Below, piece by piece: positions 46,637-58,292 of a stretch of DNA of 64,000 nt (the first letter of the stretch is position 1; each line of letters starts with the position of its first letter). The translations under genes were made by a program, and so were the position numbers. The DNA is from Diploscapter coronatus. Lineage: Eukaryota > Nematoda > Chromadorea > Rhabditida > Rhabditidae. The stretch lies in NCBI GenBank assembly GCA_964036155.1, contig OZ038422.1, forward strand, positions 80,809,201-80,873,200, given 5' to 3'. A model generated the notes under the pieces. That model ran no database searches. It saw only the letters and a list, made by a program, of their open reading frames with translations, and was not told the DNA's origin.

Positions 46637-49600
46637 TCATCACGAAATATCATAATGAAACTTTGATAGAATATAATAATTCGTGCATGTTTAGATGATA
46701 ATTCGACCGTTTTAGGATGCCTATCAAATATTCATTTGGAAATTGATTTTGACGGAGTGAGAAAACGCACCTTTTTATTTATTCCCTACTCCTCTCGCCT
46801 CACTATCCTATCTCTAACTACTGAATTCCGTCATTTAGCCATTTTCGTCAGTTCGTAATCTACAAATTGTCACCTTTTCAATTTTAATATTCATATTTAA
46901 TTTTCCGCTCGTTGTTTTACGTCATTAGTCACATTCAGCTATGATGACAGGTTTAATTAATTTTTCATCATTCGGAAATATTTCGTTCGCTTGTGTCATT
47001 TCAATCAGTTGAAGTGTTATTAGTTTTTTTCCTTTCGTTATTTGTTCAGAGGCTACTTTTTCTTATCTGTTCCTACTCTCATAGTTAGATTTGCAGTTTA
47101 GCATTAGTTTCTTTTCTTTAATTAATAAGACAGGTTTTTCTCAATTTAGATGTTAGTAATGCTGCAGATTGCGAGAATAGTTACTGAATAAATAAGCCGA
47201 TTTTGATGATATAATACTCAATATTGACTATTTACATGATTTTCAGATGGTTCACAATCTGAATATTTTTTTCGCTCTAGATTCAGAAGTGCTTGCGTGA
47301 TGATCATTTGTCCGTCAGCTTCCTGTTTGCGTCTGGCTCCGTTCAGTTTGCCCTTCGCATTTCCCTTTCCTCTTCTTTCCGCATTCACAGTCTTGCTTCT
47401 GCCCACCACTCCTTTCTTCCTCTTCCTCTTCTTCTTCTTCTCCAGCCACAATCACTCCTCATTCATTACCAGCTCCTTCATTCATTCCCCTTTTCCCTTT
47501 CTGCTTTTTTTCTGTTGGCAGCCCGAATTAGCTTCAACTGTCCTCTTCTCATTGCATTACTTTGCTTAAAGTAAACTTCAATTTCGACGATAATCATCAA
47601 GAGAAATCAAAGGCATTTATTTCACAGTAACAAAAGTGAAATATCTAGGCATCGTCTATAATTTTTGAAAAGTTTTTAAAGAGGAAAGTAGGTAGCGAAA
47701 TAAGATTTTATAAGAGCAAAATTCATGATTTAGTGCCGTATTTTCTCTAGCAGGAATAAATCGTTCATTTGAAGGACACTATCTAATAGTAGCGAACCTC
47801 CAAAATGCTCGAACTATTCATTACCTAAATCATTTCAGAAAGTTCATAACCATTTTAGAGTGCAACGAGTGAATTTAGTTTTTGATTCGAAGTAATTAAA
47901 TCATTAGAGATGATGAGTTATGGCGTTTGAAAAATCAATTTCTTTTCTAAAATTAGGGGGTTAAAAAATAGAAGGAGTTCATGACCTTAATTAGAGAAAT
48001 AGGGTATCTTCACTCATAATAAGATATTTTTCTTTCGAAGTAGTCGTGAGCGTGAAAGAGATGAAATAAAAAATTTAAAGTCGAGATCAGAGTTGATTTT
48101 CAAAAATTTCTAGAGTCGGAATAATGATTCATTCCTGGTCTTGCAATTTCGGGGGAATTGTAGTAGAAAATTTGAACTTTCGCAATCCGAATCGAAATTA
48201 TTCGAGAACCACCCATTTTAATTTTCAAAATTAGGATTTCACGATACAAAATCGCATATCAATTAGCGCTGTCAGAATCTAAAATTCTTAATATCACCTT
48301 AACAATCTTTGAAGATCGACAAACTTAGGGGAAAGTACATACATAAGTTTTGCGCTAAGAAATTATTGCGTTCTTTGCACTAATTTAAGAAAACATTTCA
48401 GTGATTTAAACGAAAAATAAATTTCTGACGATAATCTAAAAATTACACGATGCAATTACACATAGTCAAATTTGTGCAGTTTGTTTTAGCTAAACTCATT
48501 AGTTTTTGACAAGTTGAGTTGATGAAATTTGTGATTCTGAAATCATATTTTTAGATTTTTTTTTCGAGATAATTCATTTTATAATCGTATTTATGTGAAA
48601 ATCAGAACCACGAAAACAGGCGAATAATATTGGATTTCGATTGCGTTGCCTTCGACTAGTTTGCAGGCTTTCTTTCTTTTCTCATTCTCTTTGACTCCCT
48701 CTAATCTGTTCCCATTCTTCTTTTCTCGTCTCTTTCTCTACCTGACTATCTACCGGATGTATCTTCCTCCCAATTTCACCATTCGTTCGACTTTCAACAT
48801 TTTACTTCCCGCGAACTATACAAATTTCATTGTTCCCATTTTTATCTGCGAGTTTTTTGTAGACAAGTCGAATTTTAAATGCTCTTTTGAATAGAGCTGA
48901 AGTGAGAAGGGCCATTTGCGAAATAAGTTTTGTAGTTGTTGGAGAATAGGTGATAAGCAGGGCTAACTGCGAAGGGAAAATGGAGTGGAATGAGCTGATA
49001 TTTTGATAAGGACAAACAGGAATTGGGAAGTCCTAAAAGGAAGGTAGTGCCAAGATGAGAAAAGGTGATCTACAAAGGAATCTACAAGAGGGAGATATTT
49101 GACCGACAAATTTAGAGCCGTGGGCCATTACATTCGCAAATATGCGCCTGGGCGATTGCGAAATGCAAACAGAAGCCATTGTATTCTCTGTATGCATCGA
49201 TCGATCCTCTCTCGTTGATAATCACAAATGTTGACATGAAGAAAGAGACAAAATGCAGCGCATTATGACTGAATGAGGCTGGCACTGGGCGCATAGCACT
49301 CCACTCCGTTCGAATCAGAACCAGCGAACAGATGCCCATCACTAAATGTATTGGAAGTTCAGTTAATGATTCAGTTCCGCATAGTCATTTTCTAGTTTGC
49401 CATTTTTTCAATTTCATTTCGTTTTTCCCAATTTACCGCACTTCGAGCGAGTTCTGCAAATTCAGGCACCGAATAAGGAATGAGTGTGTGTGTGTGTGTG
49501 AATGAGTCGGCAATACTTCAGTTCAAGAGGCTTCCGAATCAGAAATCGAAACAGCAAAACAGAAACAGACTCAGCAGGCAGCAGGCAAGAGGCAGTCCCC

Positions 49601-51289
49601 CACTTCCCATTTCCCGGCTGATTCGACTCCTCTTACCTGTTCCCTTCTCTCACCTTTTTCTACCTTCTTTCTTCCGCTCATTCTTCAACCCACACCCTAT
49701 TATTACTCACACCTTCCTCCCGCGTAATTTTTCATTTATCATTTCTAACATGCTACTAATTATTTGATTATTTTACGTTTAAAAAATTCTTATCTTCGTT
49801 GTGCTGCTATATATTGATTCGTTCTAATTGATCCCATCATCACATGTTGCGTTAGCGTTACGCTCTAATTCCTATTTTAAACACTGCGCTTCCCCAGATG
49901 ATTTTATTATTTTTTGCACTGCACTCCGTCCAATGTGCGCGCAAAATTAGGACAGCTGACTGCGCGATTTTACGATGTGATGAAGTTGTTTTTCTACCGT
50001 TTCCGAATCGTTATCAGACTGATTCCATCCCCCACTCCGCAGATAAATATGATCGTTTAGTTGTGATCCTCCGCCCCTCCCTATCTAAGGCAGTCATTAA
50101 TTTCCACCATGCAGGATTAGGGCGTAGTCTCAGTCAGTCATTCAGCCATTTCTCGGTGATTTGTCCAACTGTCCATACATTTCACAACTCGCATGTCTGC
50201 TGCCCTTCAAACACCACACCCTCTGCACTTCGCCTCTGCCTCTGCCTCGTGCCTTCCTCTGCATCTTCTTTGCATGTTTCATCTTTCCCCTTCTTGCTTT
50301 CCTCATTGCTGCTGCTTTTTCATCGATTTGCCGTGCCTATTTTCCGCCTCTAGCTGTTATCCTACTTCCATCTTCCTTCTTTATTCGTGTACAGTCATTC
50401 AATCACACCATCACTCAGTTAGGCAGTCACTCTTTCCAACTTAGTTCAGCTATTTTCCATGTTTGTTAGTTCTTCCCTCTCATTGCGTGTTCTATTTGCT
50501 CGTCTTGTCCGTTTGAGTCTGGCATTTTGTTATCAGCGCGAGCGATTGCCTGGGGGGAGTAAAGAGAATGGCATTGCCTTCGCCTCTGCAGTTTTGTCTG
50601 CAAGCTATTCTGTGCATCGTTTTCAATCGATACTCCTTTTATTCTCTCCTTTCGGTTGTACAACTCCCTTCCCCCATTTCGCATTTACATTTGTCGATAT
50701 TTCCACATTTTCATGTCTTTCTATTCATGGCCTATTTGTTCGGTTCCGCGGGTGTTTTGAGTATTTCCTCAATTTCTTCAACTTTTTCTATTGCTCAGCT
50801 TCCTCACCTTTATCTGTCTTCAAATATCGTTTACTTAATTAGCCTTTCCGGTATCTTTATGATTCTAATAACATCTCGAGAAAGTTCTAACTCTTATCAC
50901 TTCATAACAAGCCTTTTTCTGTCGCTGTTTATGAAGTCTAAATTTATTTTACCTGGCACTATCTTATTTATCTAATCGAGTGACATTAGCGCTAAATGTC
51001 AGTAGGAGAATGTAAGAGAATGGGACCGTATCAGGTGGCGCCGCCCGTGTATTTTTCTACAGCTCGTTCAATTGTCTCTATCTGTGTTCATTCTCCGTTG
51101 TCCGTTCATATCATTTGCACTGAATTAATTCTTCCTTCCTACCTTCTCATAAAATTCTTCCCTTCTCCCTTTCGCCTATCTAACTGCTCTATCAGCAGAC
51201 CTTTCCAGTCTTCTTCTATTTCGAGTTCTGCTCGCTCAGCTCATTCATTTACATTGTCTGATTATGAAACTCTGATTTAAGACGACAAG
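46637..51289. other. Intergenic spacer with pyrimidine-rich blocks, no gene seen
   Basis: This 4.65 kb lies between the ABCC stop and the bublin-like start. CT-rich blocks on the plus strand occur at 47.29-47.57, 48.65-48.79, 49.6-49.75 and, almost continuously, 50.15-51.25 kb, just upstream of the next gene. A possible AATAAA is near 47189. Open frames in the CT-rich blocks (Ser/Leu/Phe/Pro strings on plus) are compositional. The 50.1-51.25 kb block probably includes the promoter and 5' UTR of the bublin-like gene. Confidence 0.5.
49484..49500. repeat. (GT)n microsatellite
   Basis: About eight GT units in the intergenic spacer downstream of the ABCC transporter gene. Confidence 0.8.
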
Positions 51290-51865
51290 ATGGTCTATGA
51301 AATGACAAACAAAGAAGAGCCCCAAGTACGAATGAGAGGAGAGAGACCACCCAATGGAAACCCGAATGCCAGTGCTCAGGCTGCTCTCGCCAGAGGACTC
51401 GAAGCGCTCAATGAAGGAGAGCTTGGAGAAGAAACTGAAGGTAATGGCCATCTTTGTGAATAATCAAATGCAAGGAGTTGTTTAGAATTCCGCAAACTCG
51501 ACTCCCAAATCGACCTGCTCAACAATTACATGACGAAGATGGAGGAGAAACTCAAAGTGCACAATGACAAAATCATGGAGACATTGAAGCAGCAGAAGGA
51601 GGAACGAGAGAAGAGAAGACGATCCTTCCATGAGGTACACATTTTGAATGCAAGCTAAATAGTCATGGAATTTTCCATTTTAATATGCATTTAAGTAACT
51701 TTCCTACAGTGATAAAATGATGATGATGTAATTCAGAGAATGACACAAAACCAATCCGAGGACAATGAATTCCGCAAGCAGATGGAGAATATCATGAAAC
51801 GAGTTGATTCGGTTAGAAAGAGACAATCCACAACTGAAGTGCCACCTCTTAATGGTCATGCCTAA
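51290..51865 (+). CDS. Small coiled-coil protein, bublin (BBLN / UPF0184) like
   Basis: Bublin proteins are small coiled-coil proteins linked to intermediate filaments in the intestine of nematodes and to epithelial integrity. Three exons (51290-51440, 51486-51634, 51737-51865) give 142 residues with consistent phases. The centre (about residues 50-95) is the recognisable part. FRKLDSQIDLLNNYMTKMEE followed by KLKVHNDKIMETLKQQKEER has the LDxxIDxLN...ME.K.D layout of the family and heptad-like hydrophobics. The N-terminal 50 residues are polar and disordered-looking. The C-terminal exon (RMTQNQSEDNEFRKQMENIM) extends the coiled coil beyond the short vertebrate protein and ends PPLNGHA. The ATG at 51290 is the first in frame after a long CT-rich leader. 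AATAAA follows 73 bases after the stop. The coding model is good; the family name is moderate, since short coiled coils are easily confused. Confidence 0.62.
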
Positions 51866-51937
51866 GACTTGTATCAATTACACTCACTTATTCGGTCTGA
51901 ATTGGCAAAATATTTCGATCAGATCATAAAAAACCAA

Positions 51938-51943
51938 AATAAA
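51938..51943 (+). terminator. Poly(A) signal of the bublin-like gene
   Basis: AATAAA 73 bases after the TAA stop of the bublin-like gene. Confidence 0.65.
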
Positions 51944-51949
51944 TTAAAT

Positions 51950-54900
51950 TTCTATGAAATTCTTTGCATCTTGTCAAATTTATTTGTAAAATTGACCAAT
52001 TTAATAGGAAGCATCTACGTAAAATTTTCGATTCTTTTGTAGGGTTATTTTCAAATTGTCAGTTCATTCAATAATTCATGTGATTCACCGATTGCTTCTG
52101 TTGTGTTATTACATTACATTCACTTATTCATTTATTTGTATAGAATAGGTAATTGTGACGAAGGAGCCATGTGCTGTGGCTGCGTCAAATTGAGTGACTC
52201 GTCATTTCCGGTTGATTTCATTCTTCATTCTCCAAATCATTACTAATTGCTAATTATATCGCCAGTCTCTATATTTGTCTTCTTATCTCTGGAGCTACTC
52301 CTCCACTCTTTCCAATCTTCCAATTTAGAACCTATCTATTCATCCCGTTAACTGCCAACATAATGGCCGAATGGTTGATCGTCTATATTATCTATAGTTA
52401 TTTCAACTGTTTTACATCACAATAAAATATTATGATGATGCATTGATTGATAATTAATTTATGATTTTAATATACAGTTCCACAACAGTTTTGAATAATG
52501 CTTGCTACTTGATGAGTTTGTTATTACCTCTACTATATAATTTAGTAAGCGCTTTTCAAGGAAGAGTTTTCAAAATTTTCATTTCTACTTCCAAAAACTA
52601 TTTAATCTATCTAAATCGTCGACTATGCAGGTTTCAGAAATAAAATCTATTTTCAACTTTGATTTCAAAACATGGTCAAAATTAGCATAGCATCGATTTT
52701 TGACCATTTTTGAGTTTTTCACCTAAAATTCATTTTTAATCAAAAATCTAAAAAATTACGATTGTGCCCCTATTATAAGGGCTTCTCAAAAATGCATAAC
52801 ATGTGGGGGTGGTTCTGCACACATGGCCTTAAACAATCAAGTTTATGAAGGGTGGTCGAGATAGGTCTGGACCTATAGACCCCCATAATTTCACCATTCA
52901 TCAGTCCGTTTTGAAAATATAAAGTTTCAAACAGTAACTCATATGAGTAGAATCCAAATCTGAAGTCAGATTTGACGTCAGACTTCTGATTTGAGTCGAA
53001 TTACGATAGATACAATGTACCCGGAAAAGTTTGATGTTGGGAAAAGCTTCAAAATTTCGAAAAAGAAGTCGTAAATCAAAGTCGGCTCCTGAAATTTTGT
53101 TGCAAATTTGATCAGCTTTTATTTAGAATATTTATAACATGTGGGGGCAAAAATGCTTCTGAAGACCTGTAAACTTCACAAATGCGACACGTCAAAAAGT
53201 CGATTTCTCAAGTGCATATCTATGCTCAAAATGGGGCTCATTCGACTCAGACTTAACGCTGATCACGAATATGCTAATATTTTATCAGTTAGAATCATCT
53301 TATCACTGATAAGCGCTGGTAAGAGTGATAAGATCATTAAAATTGATCAATAAGTTAATATGGGGCTCATTCAATTCAGAATTTTTTCGGGTGTGAAAGC
53401 GAGATACCATTAGGAAGAGAAAAGTTTTTTTTTTACTTTTTCGCATTCGGTACTGTAATTTTGGATATCAGCCGCATAATGCAGCGACAGAGACAAACAG
53501 AAGGAATGAACAGCAAAGCGACTGCCGATTTTAGGCCAGTGCATTTCATCGAAAATGCAAGTGGCAGTTCCAGTCGACTGTCGTTCCTTTCTTTTGTTTG
53601 ATTTGGTTAAAATTTCGTTTTCTTTGTAGATTTTCGATTTTTTTCGCAAATTTTTCAAATCCACTATATCTCCAGCTCAGTATCATTCTGCATATCAACA
53701 ATTGCGCATATTTTTCCTCCTGATATTTTATTATTCGTGTTTTTCTTTGATACGGCGCAAGGAAATTATCGAAAACGAAATTCATTTCACGTTTTGAAAA
53801 ATCAGCGAACCTCTTTAAAATTTATCAAATGAATTTAGCTATTTTCTTTCGGGATATAGAAATGATTTTGACGCAATTTCTAAGTCTCGCTTACTCTTCA
53901 TCCTTGCAATAATGCAGCTTTGAAGCTCGGAAAATCAGCAATTTTTTTATCAGCTACTCCTGTGTTATTTTAGTTTTCTCTTTCGATATTATTGAGAACC
54001 GCAAACCTCCGCTCCCTCTCATTTTTCGTCTTTGTTCCAAAACTCATTTAAAACCCCAAAATGGGAAGCAAGTATCCTTAAAGTGGAGGATCACGAAAAG
54101 TCACAATCAGATTCGATGAACCATTCATAGAAATGGACTTTGGCCAAAAATGATATCAGAAAATGCGCGTACACTCAATATATAATTACCGGTGTAGAAG
54201 TCGAAAATTTTGCTTGTTTAGTTGATCGGTTTTGGCTAATTCATTCGGTCAAAAGTGGTTTTATTGTATTTTTCTTCTCAATTATCTTAGTTACATCGAA
54301 TTTGATTATTTGGAATAGATAATTGCTGAAAATTCTGAGTTTTGCAAAACCACTTGTGGTTCCTAGTCATTTCTATATTTTCGTTTTCTTGTTTCTGCTG
54401 ATTTTTGTCCAGAATCCTCCAAATTAGTCAATTTTTATACCCACGCATGCCTCACAGTTTATTAGCATGTTAAATCCCTACCCGCATACCCGAACCGCAC
54501 CACAAAATAGCGAGAACTGGTGGTTATTCTTGAGAAGTTGTTTTTTATTGTAATTTTTATTCTTTTTTTGTTTATCACCGAATTTCCATTATCAGGATTT
54601 GTAAATATCATATGCAGTTGTACCTTTTCCATTCCATGGAGTCGGTGAGCTTTTCCAAACTTCAACTGACAAGTAAATGGCAACTAGTGGTCAATGGTCA
54701 GTCTTATTGATAGATCTTCTAAAATTAGGTCATTTCTGATATTTGACTCGTTCCCCAATGTTCAAATCTCCCTTTTCCCAATGACGTCTTGTCAATGCGC
54801 ACAACTGTGTCCCACCATTGCATTTTCCTTTTCACTCGTCGAATGCTTTAGCCGCACAGCCATCCATTCGATAAACGATTTTTTCTTCGCGCTTTTACTT

Positions 54901-54959
54901 CGATCCGGTTTTAAAATTGATTGATTGGATTCAGATTCGCGAGATCCACAAACCGCACG
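51950..54959. other. Intergenic spacer, no gene seen
   Basis: About 3 kb separates the bublin-like gene from the ZNF706 homologue. No convincing exon was found on either strand. Short repeated motifs at 52.8-53.4 kb are listed separately. The promoter of the ZNF706/ZFAND1 pair must lie at its right end. Confidence 0.5.
52796..53385. repeat. Cluster of short direct repeats and a small hairpin
   Basis: The motif ATAACATGTGGGGG appears at about 52796 and 53136. ATGGGGCTCATTC appears at about 53231 and 53359, each followed by a similar ACTCAGA/ATTCAGA end. Between them, near 52951-52989, AAATCTGAAGTC and GACTTCTGATTT form a 12-base hairpin arm pair. This looks like a degraded non-coding repeat, of unknown class. 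Confidence 0.4.
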
Positions 54960-55929
54960 ATGGCCAGAGGACATCAGAAGATTCAGAGTCAGCAGAAGGC
55001 GCAGAAAAAGGCACAGGTGACTGCATTCATTCGTTCGTTGTATCCGGAAGTTATCCTAGTCAATCCAGTGGAACTATCACGTGATAATGTTGATCATACG
55101 AAGAAAGGCATTTTAGAATTGAAAAAGTGGAATAGTAAAATTTGTTGGCAGTCTGTAGATGGCGTAATGACGGAATGACGCAACGTAGAATGACGAAATG
55201 CCTTTTAGTATTTGACAAAGCGCACTAGAATTTGATAGTAGTTGTACTGAAAAGGAAGCATCTCGTCATGTCGACTTTACGCCATTTACAAACTGCCAAT
55301 GCGTTTGATTCATACTATTTCTAGTTTGAGATAGTGAAATTAATTTTGAAGTTAAGAAATACTACCTTTGAAAATTCAACAACCTGTAAGTTGACCCAAT
55401 GTAATCTGTCCAATGAGTGCTTACCAAAAGCTTGCCATCCTTTCGAATTTACTGAACCGCCTAACCATCGCCATTTGCAAAATTCACCAGCCCTTTCTTT
55501 CTCATACAATCCTCTAAATTTTGATGAATTTGCCATTTTGAGACGGTGTTGGGTTGATTAATTATCAAGTGCTCCTAAAGATTATCCGATGATTAATATA
55601 TTGGATTCAGGATGCGAAGAAGGCGCAAGGTTCGGACCAGAAAGCAGCTGCACAAAAGGCCCTCAATGTGAAATGCACTGTCTGCATGGTAAGTTTCGAA
55701 ATGACTAGAATGATAAATTAAAATTGTATCCCATTATTCCTCGCTAAAATGATGTAGAAGTAGATGGTGATAATAGCAAATTTAGTCTGTTTATACTAGC
55801 TTTCGAATTATGCGAAATTTCATAAACCTTCAGGCGTTGATGCCCGATTTGAAGACCTACAAGCAGCATTTCGAGAACAAGCACCCGAAAGCAGCCATGC
55901 CCGCAGAACTCGCTGAAGCCGCGGTCTGA
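54960..55929 (+). CDS. ZNF706 homologue, small single-finger protein
   Basis: ZNF706 is a tiny conserved protein with a basic Gln/Lys-rich start and one C2H2 finger; in vertebrates it is linked to repression of stem-cell factors. Three exons (54960-55016, 55611-55688, 55834-55929) give 76 residues, the same length as the human protein. The start MARGHQKIQSQQKAQKKAQ is nearly the family N-terminus. GSDQKAAAQKAL follows. The finger is CTVCMALMPDLKTYKQHFENKH, with the C-x2-C and H-x4-H ligands present. The end is HPKAAMPAELAEA. The third exon begins inside the finger (CM|ALMPD). The gene lies 318 bases upstream of the ZFAND1 homologue on the same strand, measured stop to start. Confidence 0.95.
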
Positions 55930-56105
55930 TTCGTCAGCCCCATCAGCCATCATCTACTTCCTGTGTCTCTGCCCAACCACCTGCTACTCTTCCTCTCTTC
56001 CTTTTGTTATACTCCTATCCCTGTTCCTGTTCTAAGTATTCCCGGCTATTTCCAATAATCTCTTCTGGTTGTTTTTTGTGTACAGTGATTTACGATTGAT
56101 GAAGA

Positions 56106-56111
56106 AATAAA
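56106..56111 (+). terminator. Poly(A) signal of the ZNF706 homologue
   Basis: AATAAA 177 bases after the ZNF706 stop codon and 136 bases before the ZFAND1 start codon. Confidence 0.65.
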
Positions 56112-56246
56112 CGAGACATTTGACTGATTCTTTGGTAATTTCGTTAAAAATGGATTTGATTTTATCCAGATCAAACTATTTGAAGAGATTATAGACACAA
56201 TTTTAAAATGGAAAAAAATCTCAGAATTAGTGCAATACCTTAACCA

Positions 56247-58292
56247 ATGGCCGAATTTCCTGACCTCGGACAGAATTGCTCTCTGTCGCTTTGCCAAGTA
56301 CTCGGTGAGGCATTTATTCATCTTCATGCAGTCGTCAAAATTTTCAGACTTCACTCCTTACGCTTGCACGCTGTGTCGGAAGACTTATTGGTATTTTTTT
56401 TTTCTTATTCAGCACAAATTATTTTAACTTTGCAGTTCTCAGCATCGCTTTTCCCATGGCTGCGAGTTGGCGAGTCAGAACTCCATCCAACAGGTCTACT
56501 ATTACTCCTTTTTAAACGTCCTCTTGAAGTTTATTTTTAAGATTTTGAAAATTAGGCACCTTGCAACCAATTTGAATTTACTAAAAATCTCAAAATTTTC
56601 ATCTTTTACCACATTTTAAAATTTTTTCTTGCTATATTAGTTCTAAACTCTCGAATCTTTGACAGATGGCACTACTTTCCCAGATAGTTAGCAATTCAGG
56701 TTGGCCCATCGGCTCCAGTGAACGTTTTTCTATGTTCATTTCGCGATTGTTCCAATTCCGAAGCAGTGAAGATTGTCTGCGATCACTGCAAGAGCAATTT
56801 CTGTCTCAAGTAGGTTTTCTAATAATCATTCATTTTCCTTGAGCAGTCTTCTCAAAAATTTGAACCTTGGAAAATTGTGCATGCATCCGCTCATGAAAAC
56901 ACGATATGCGCTTCCTCTCAATATGGTTCACTATTTTGTGACCGAATTGTGTAGGTAGATTCTTCAAAAAGAATTTTTAAATTCGCTTTCCATATATTTA
57001 TTTTCCGGCATCGCGACATTCTGGATCACAAATGCGAGCAGGCAATCAGAGAGTCGACAGATCGAACTGAGCAGGTCCAAAAAATTCGCGAGAAATTGGA
57101 CCTGCCTCAATCGACTTCTCAAAGTCAGGCTCCATCTACTTCTGTCTCTACGAAGAAGGTATGTTTCTCTAGTCATTTTTGAAGAAACGAGACTTAAGCA
57201 TTTTATTTATCATAGACTCCTTGAAAGCTAACAATTTATTATCACCCACTTTCTAAATCTTCTCTCGCTAGAAACAAGAATCCGAGTATTTGTTCTTTCT
57301 GGATGGTAAATAGAACCACAATGAAGTATTTTCATACCAAGATTCTTCTTGAAATCGTTAGTCTTATTTTGTTTAAAGAGAATTCATGCTCAAATGCAAG
57401 GAATTGATAAAATTACAGGATATCATTTTGGATTCTTTCAAACAATTTCAGGTTTTGACCGACGAGGAGCAGAAACGAGCTGACAAAATCGCGTTAATGA
57501 AGCTGAAGAGTCGATTCGCGAAGGGCAACAATTTTGGTAGCGATGCTCTGATCGTGTTCGTGAAGTGGAACGATGTCAGGGAGCCCGTTCAGCTGAATAA
57601 GGTAGATTTTTAATCTTGGAAGAACGTTTCCTTACTTGATTTTATATTTTCAAGATAAATGAAAGATGCTTATATAGTCCAGAAATTGATAATTTCTGGT
57701 ATAGTATGAAAAGGCACGAAACATTGGCTATTTCTATTACTATACTTGAGACTTTTGAAATTTAGTTTAGTTAAAAGATATGTATCTTTTCAGGCTCGTA
57801 CATGCTTTTCGAATCGTACCAATGTCAAGGTATTTTACGTGCGAATTTTTGACTCGTTTAACACCGATACCGAAAGTTGACACGGGAAATCGCTTGACAT
57901 TGACACAGTATCAGAACGTATGAACGAGCACTTATTATAAATGCGCACTATTTGTATGCTAATCAAGCCTGCAGTAGAGTATATTTGATTGCATTCCGAT
58001 TTTAATTTAATTGGAGGACTAGTTTTTATTTATTTTCTACGCTTTAATTTAATTTTTTAAATTTACTTTTATATGCTCCGATTACAGAAATGGTCTATTG
58101 GCAAAAGCGTCTCTGAGATGATTTCTGCGGTCAAGGCTCCTCAAGATTCGGTTCGAGTTTTACATTGTTTATTTATTCAAACTCGGGTATCTTTAGAAAG
58201 CCCGCAAGTCAGACATTGATTCAGTACTGGATTTCTCCCTCTCGACCGGGGATACGTTGAAGGAAGGGGATACAATTTGTCTGTGCGAATGA
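56247..58292 (+). CDS. ZFAND1 homologue, AN1-type zinc-finger protein
   Basis: ZFAND1 proteins bind p97/Cdc48 and the proteasome and help clear stress granules. Nine exons give 254 residues (human 268): 56247-56304, 56348-56390, 56436-56493, 56700-56809, 57008-57158, 57452-57601, 57794-57829, 58088-58150, 58197-58292. The N-terminal AN1 finger starts MAEFPDLGQNCSLSLCQVLD and includes CTLCRKTYCSQHRFSHGC. The second AN1 finger is CSFRDCSN...CDHCKSNFCLKHRDILDHKC. A linker rich in Ser/Thr/Gln follows, then a UBX/ubiquitin-like C-terminal domain (RFAKGNNFGSDALIVFVKWN...STGDTLKEGDTICLCE). All phases agree. The acceptor of exon 5 is TTTTCCG|G instead of TTTTCAG|G (base 57006), so the second AN1 finger depends on a non-canonical or mutated site. 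The gene probably forms an operon with the preceding one. Confidence 0.88.

Noticed and set aside
49898..50975. Chain of plus-strand open frames of 80-150 codons that look membrane-like
   Set aside because: The CT-rich composition gives Leu/Phe/Ser-rich translations in all three frames; none has a consistent exon structure. It is more likely leader or promoter of the bublin-like gene.
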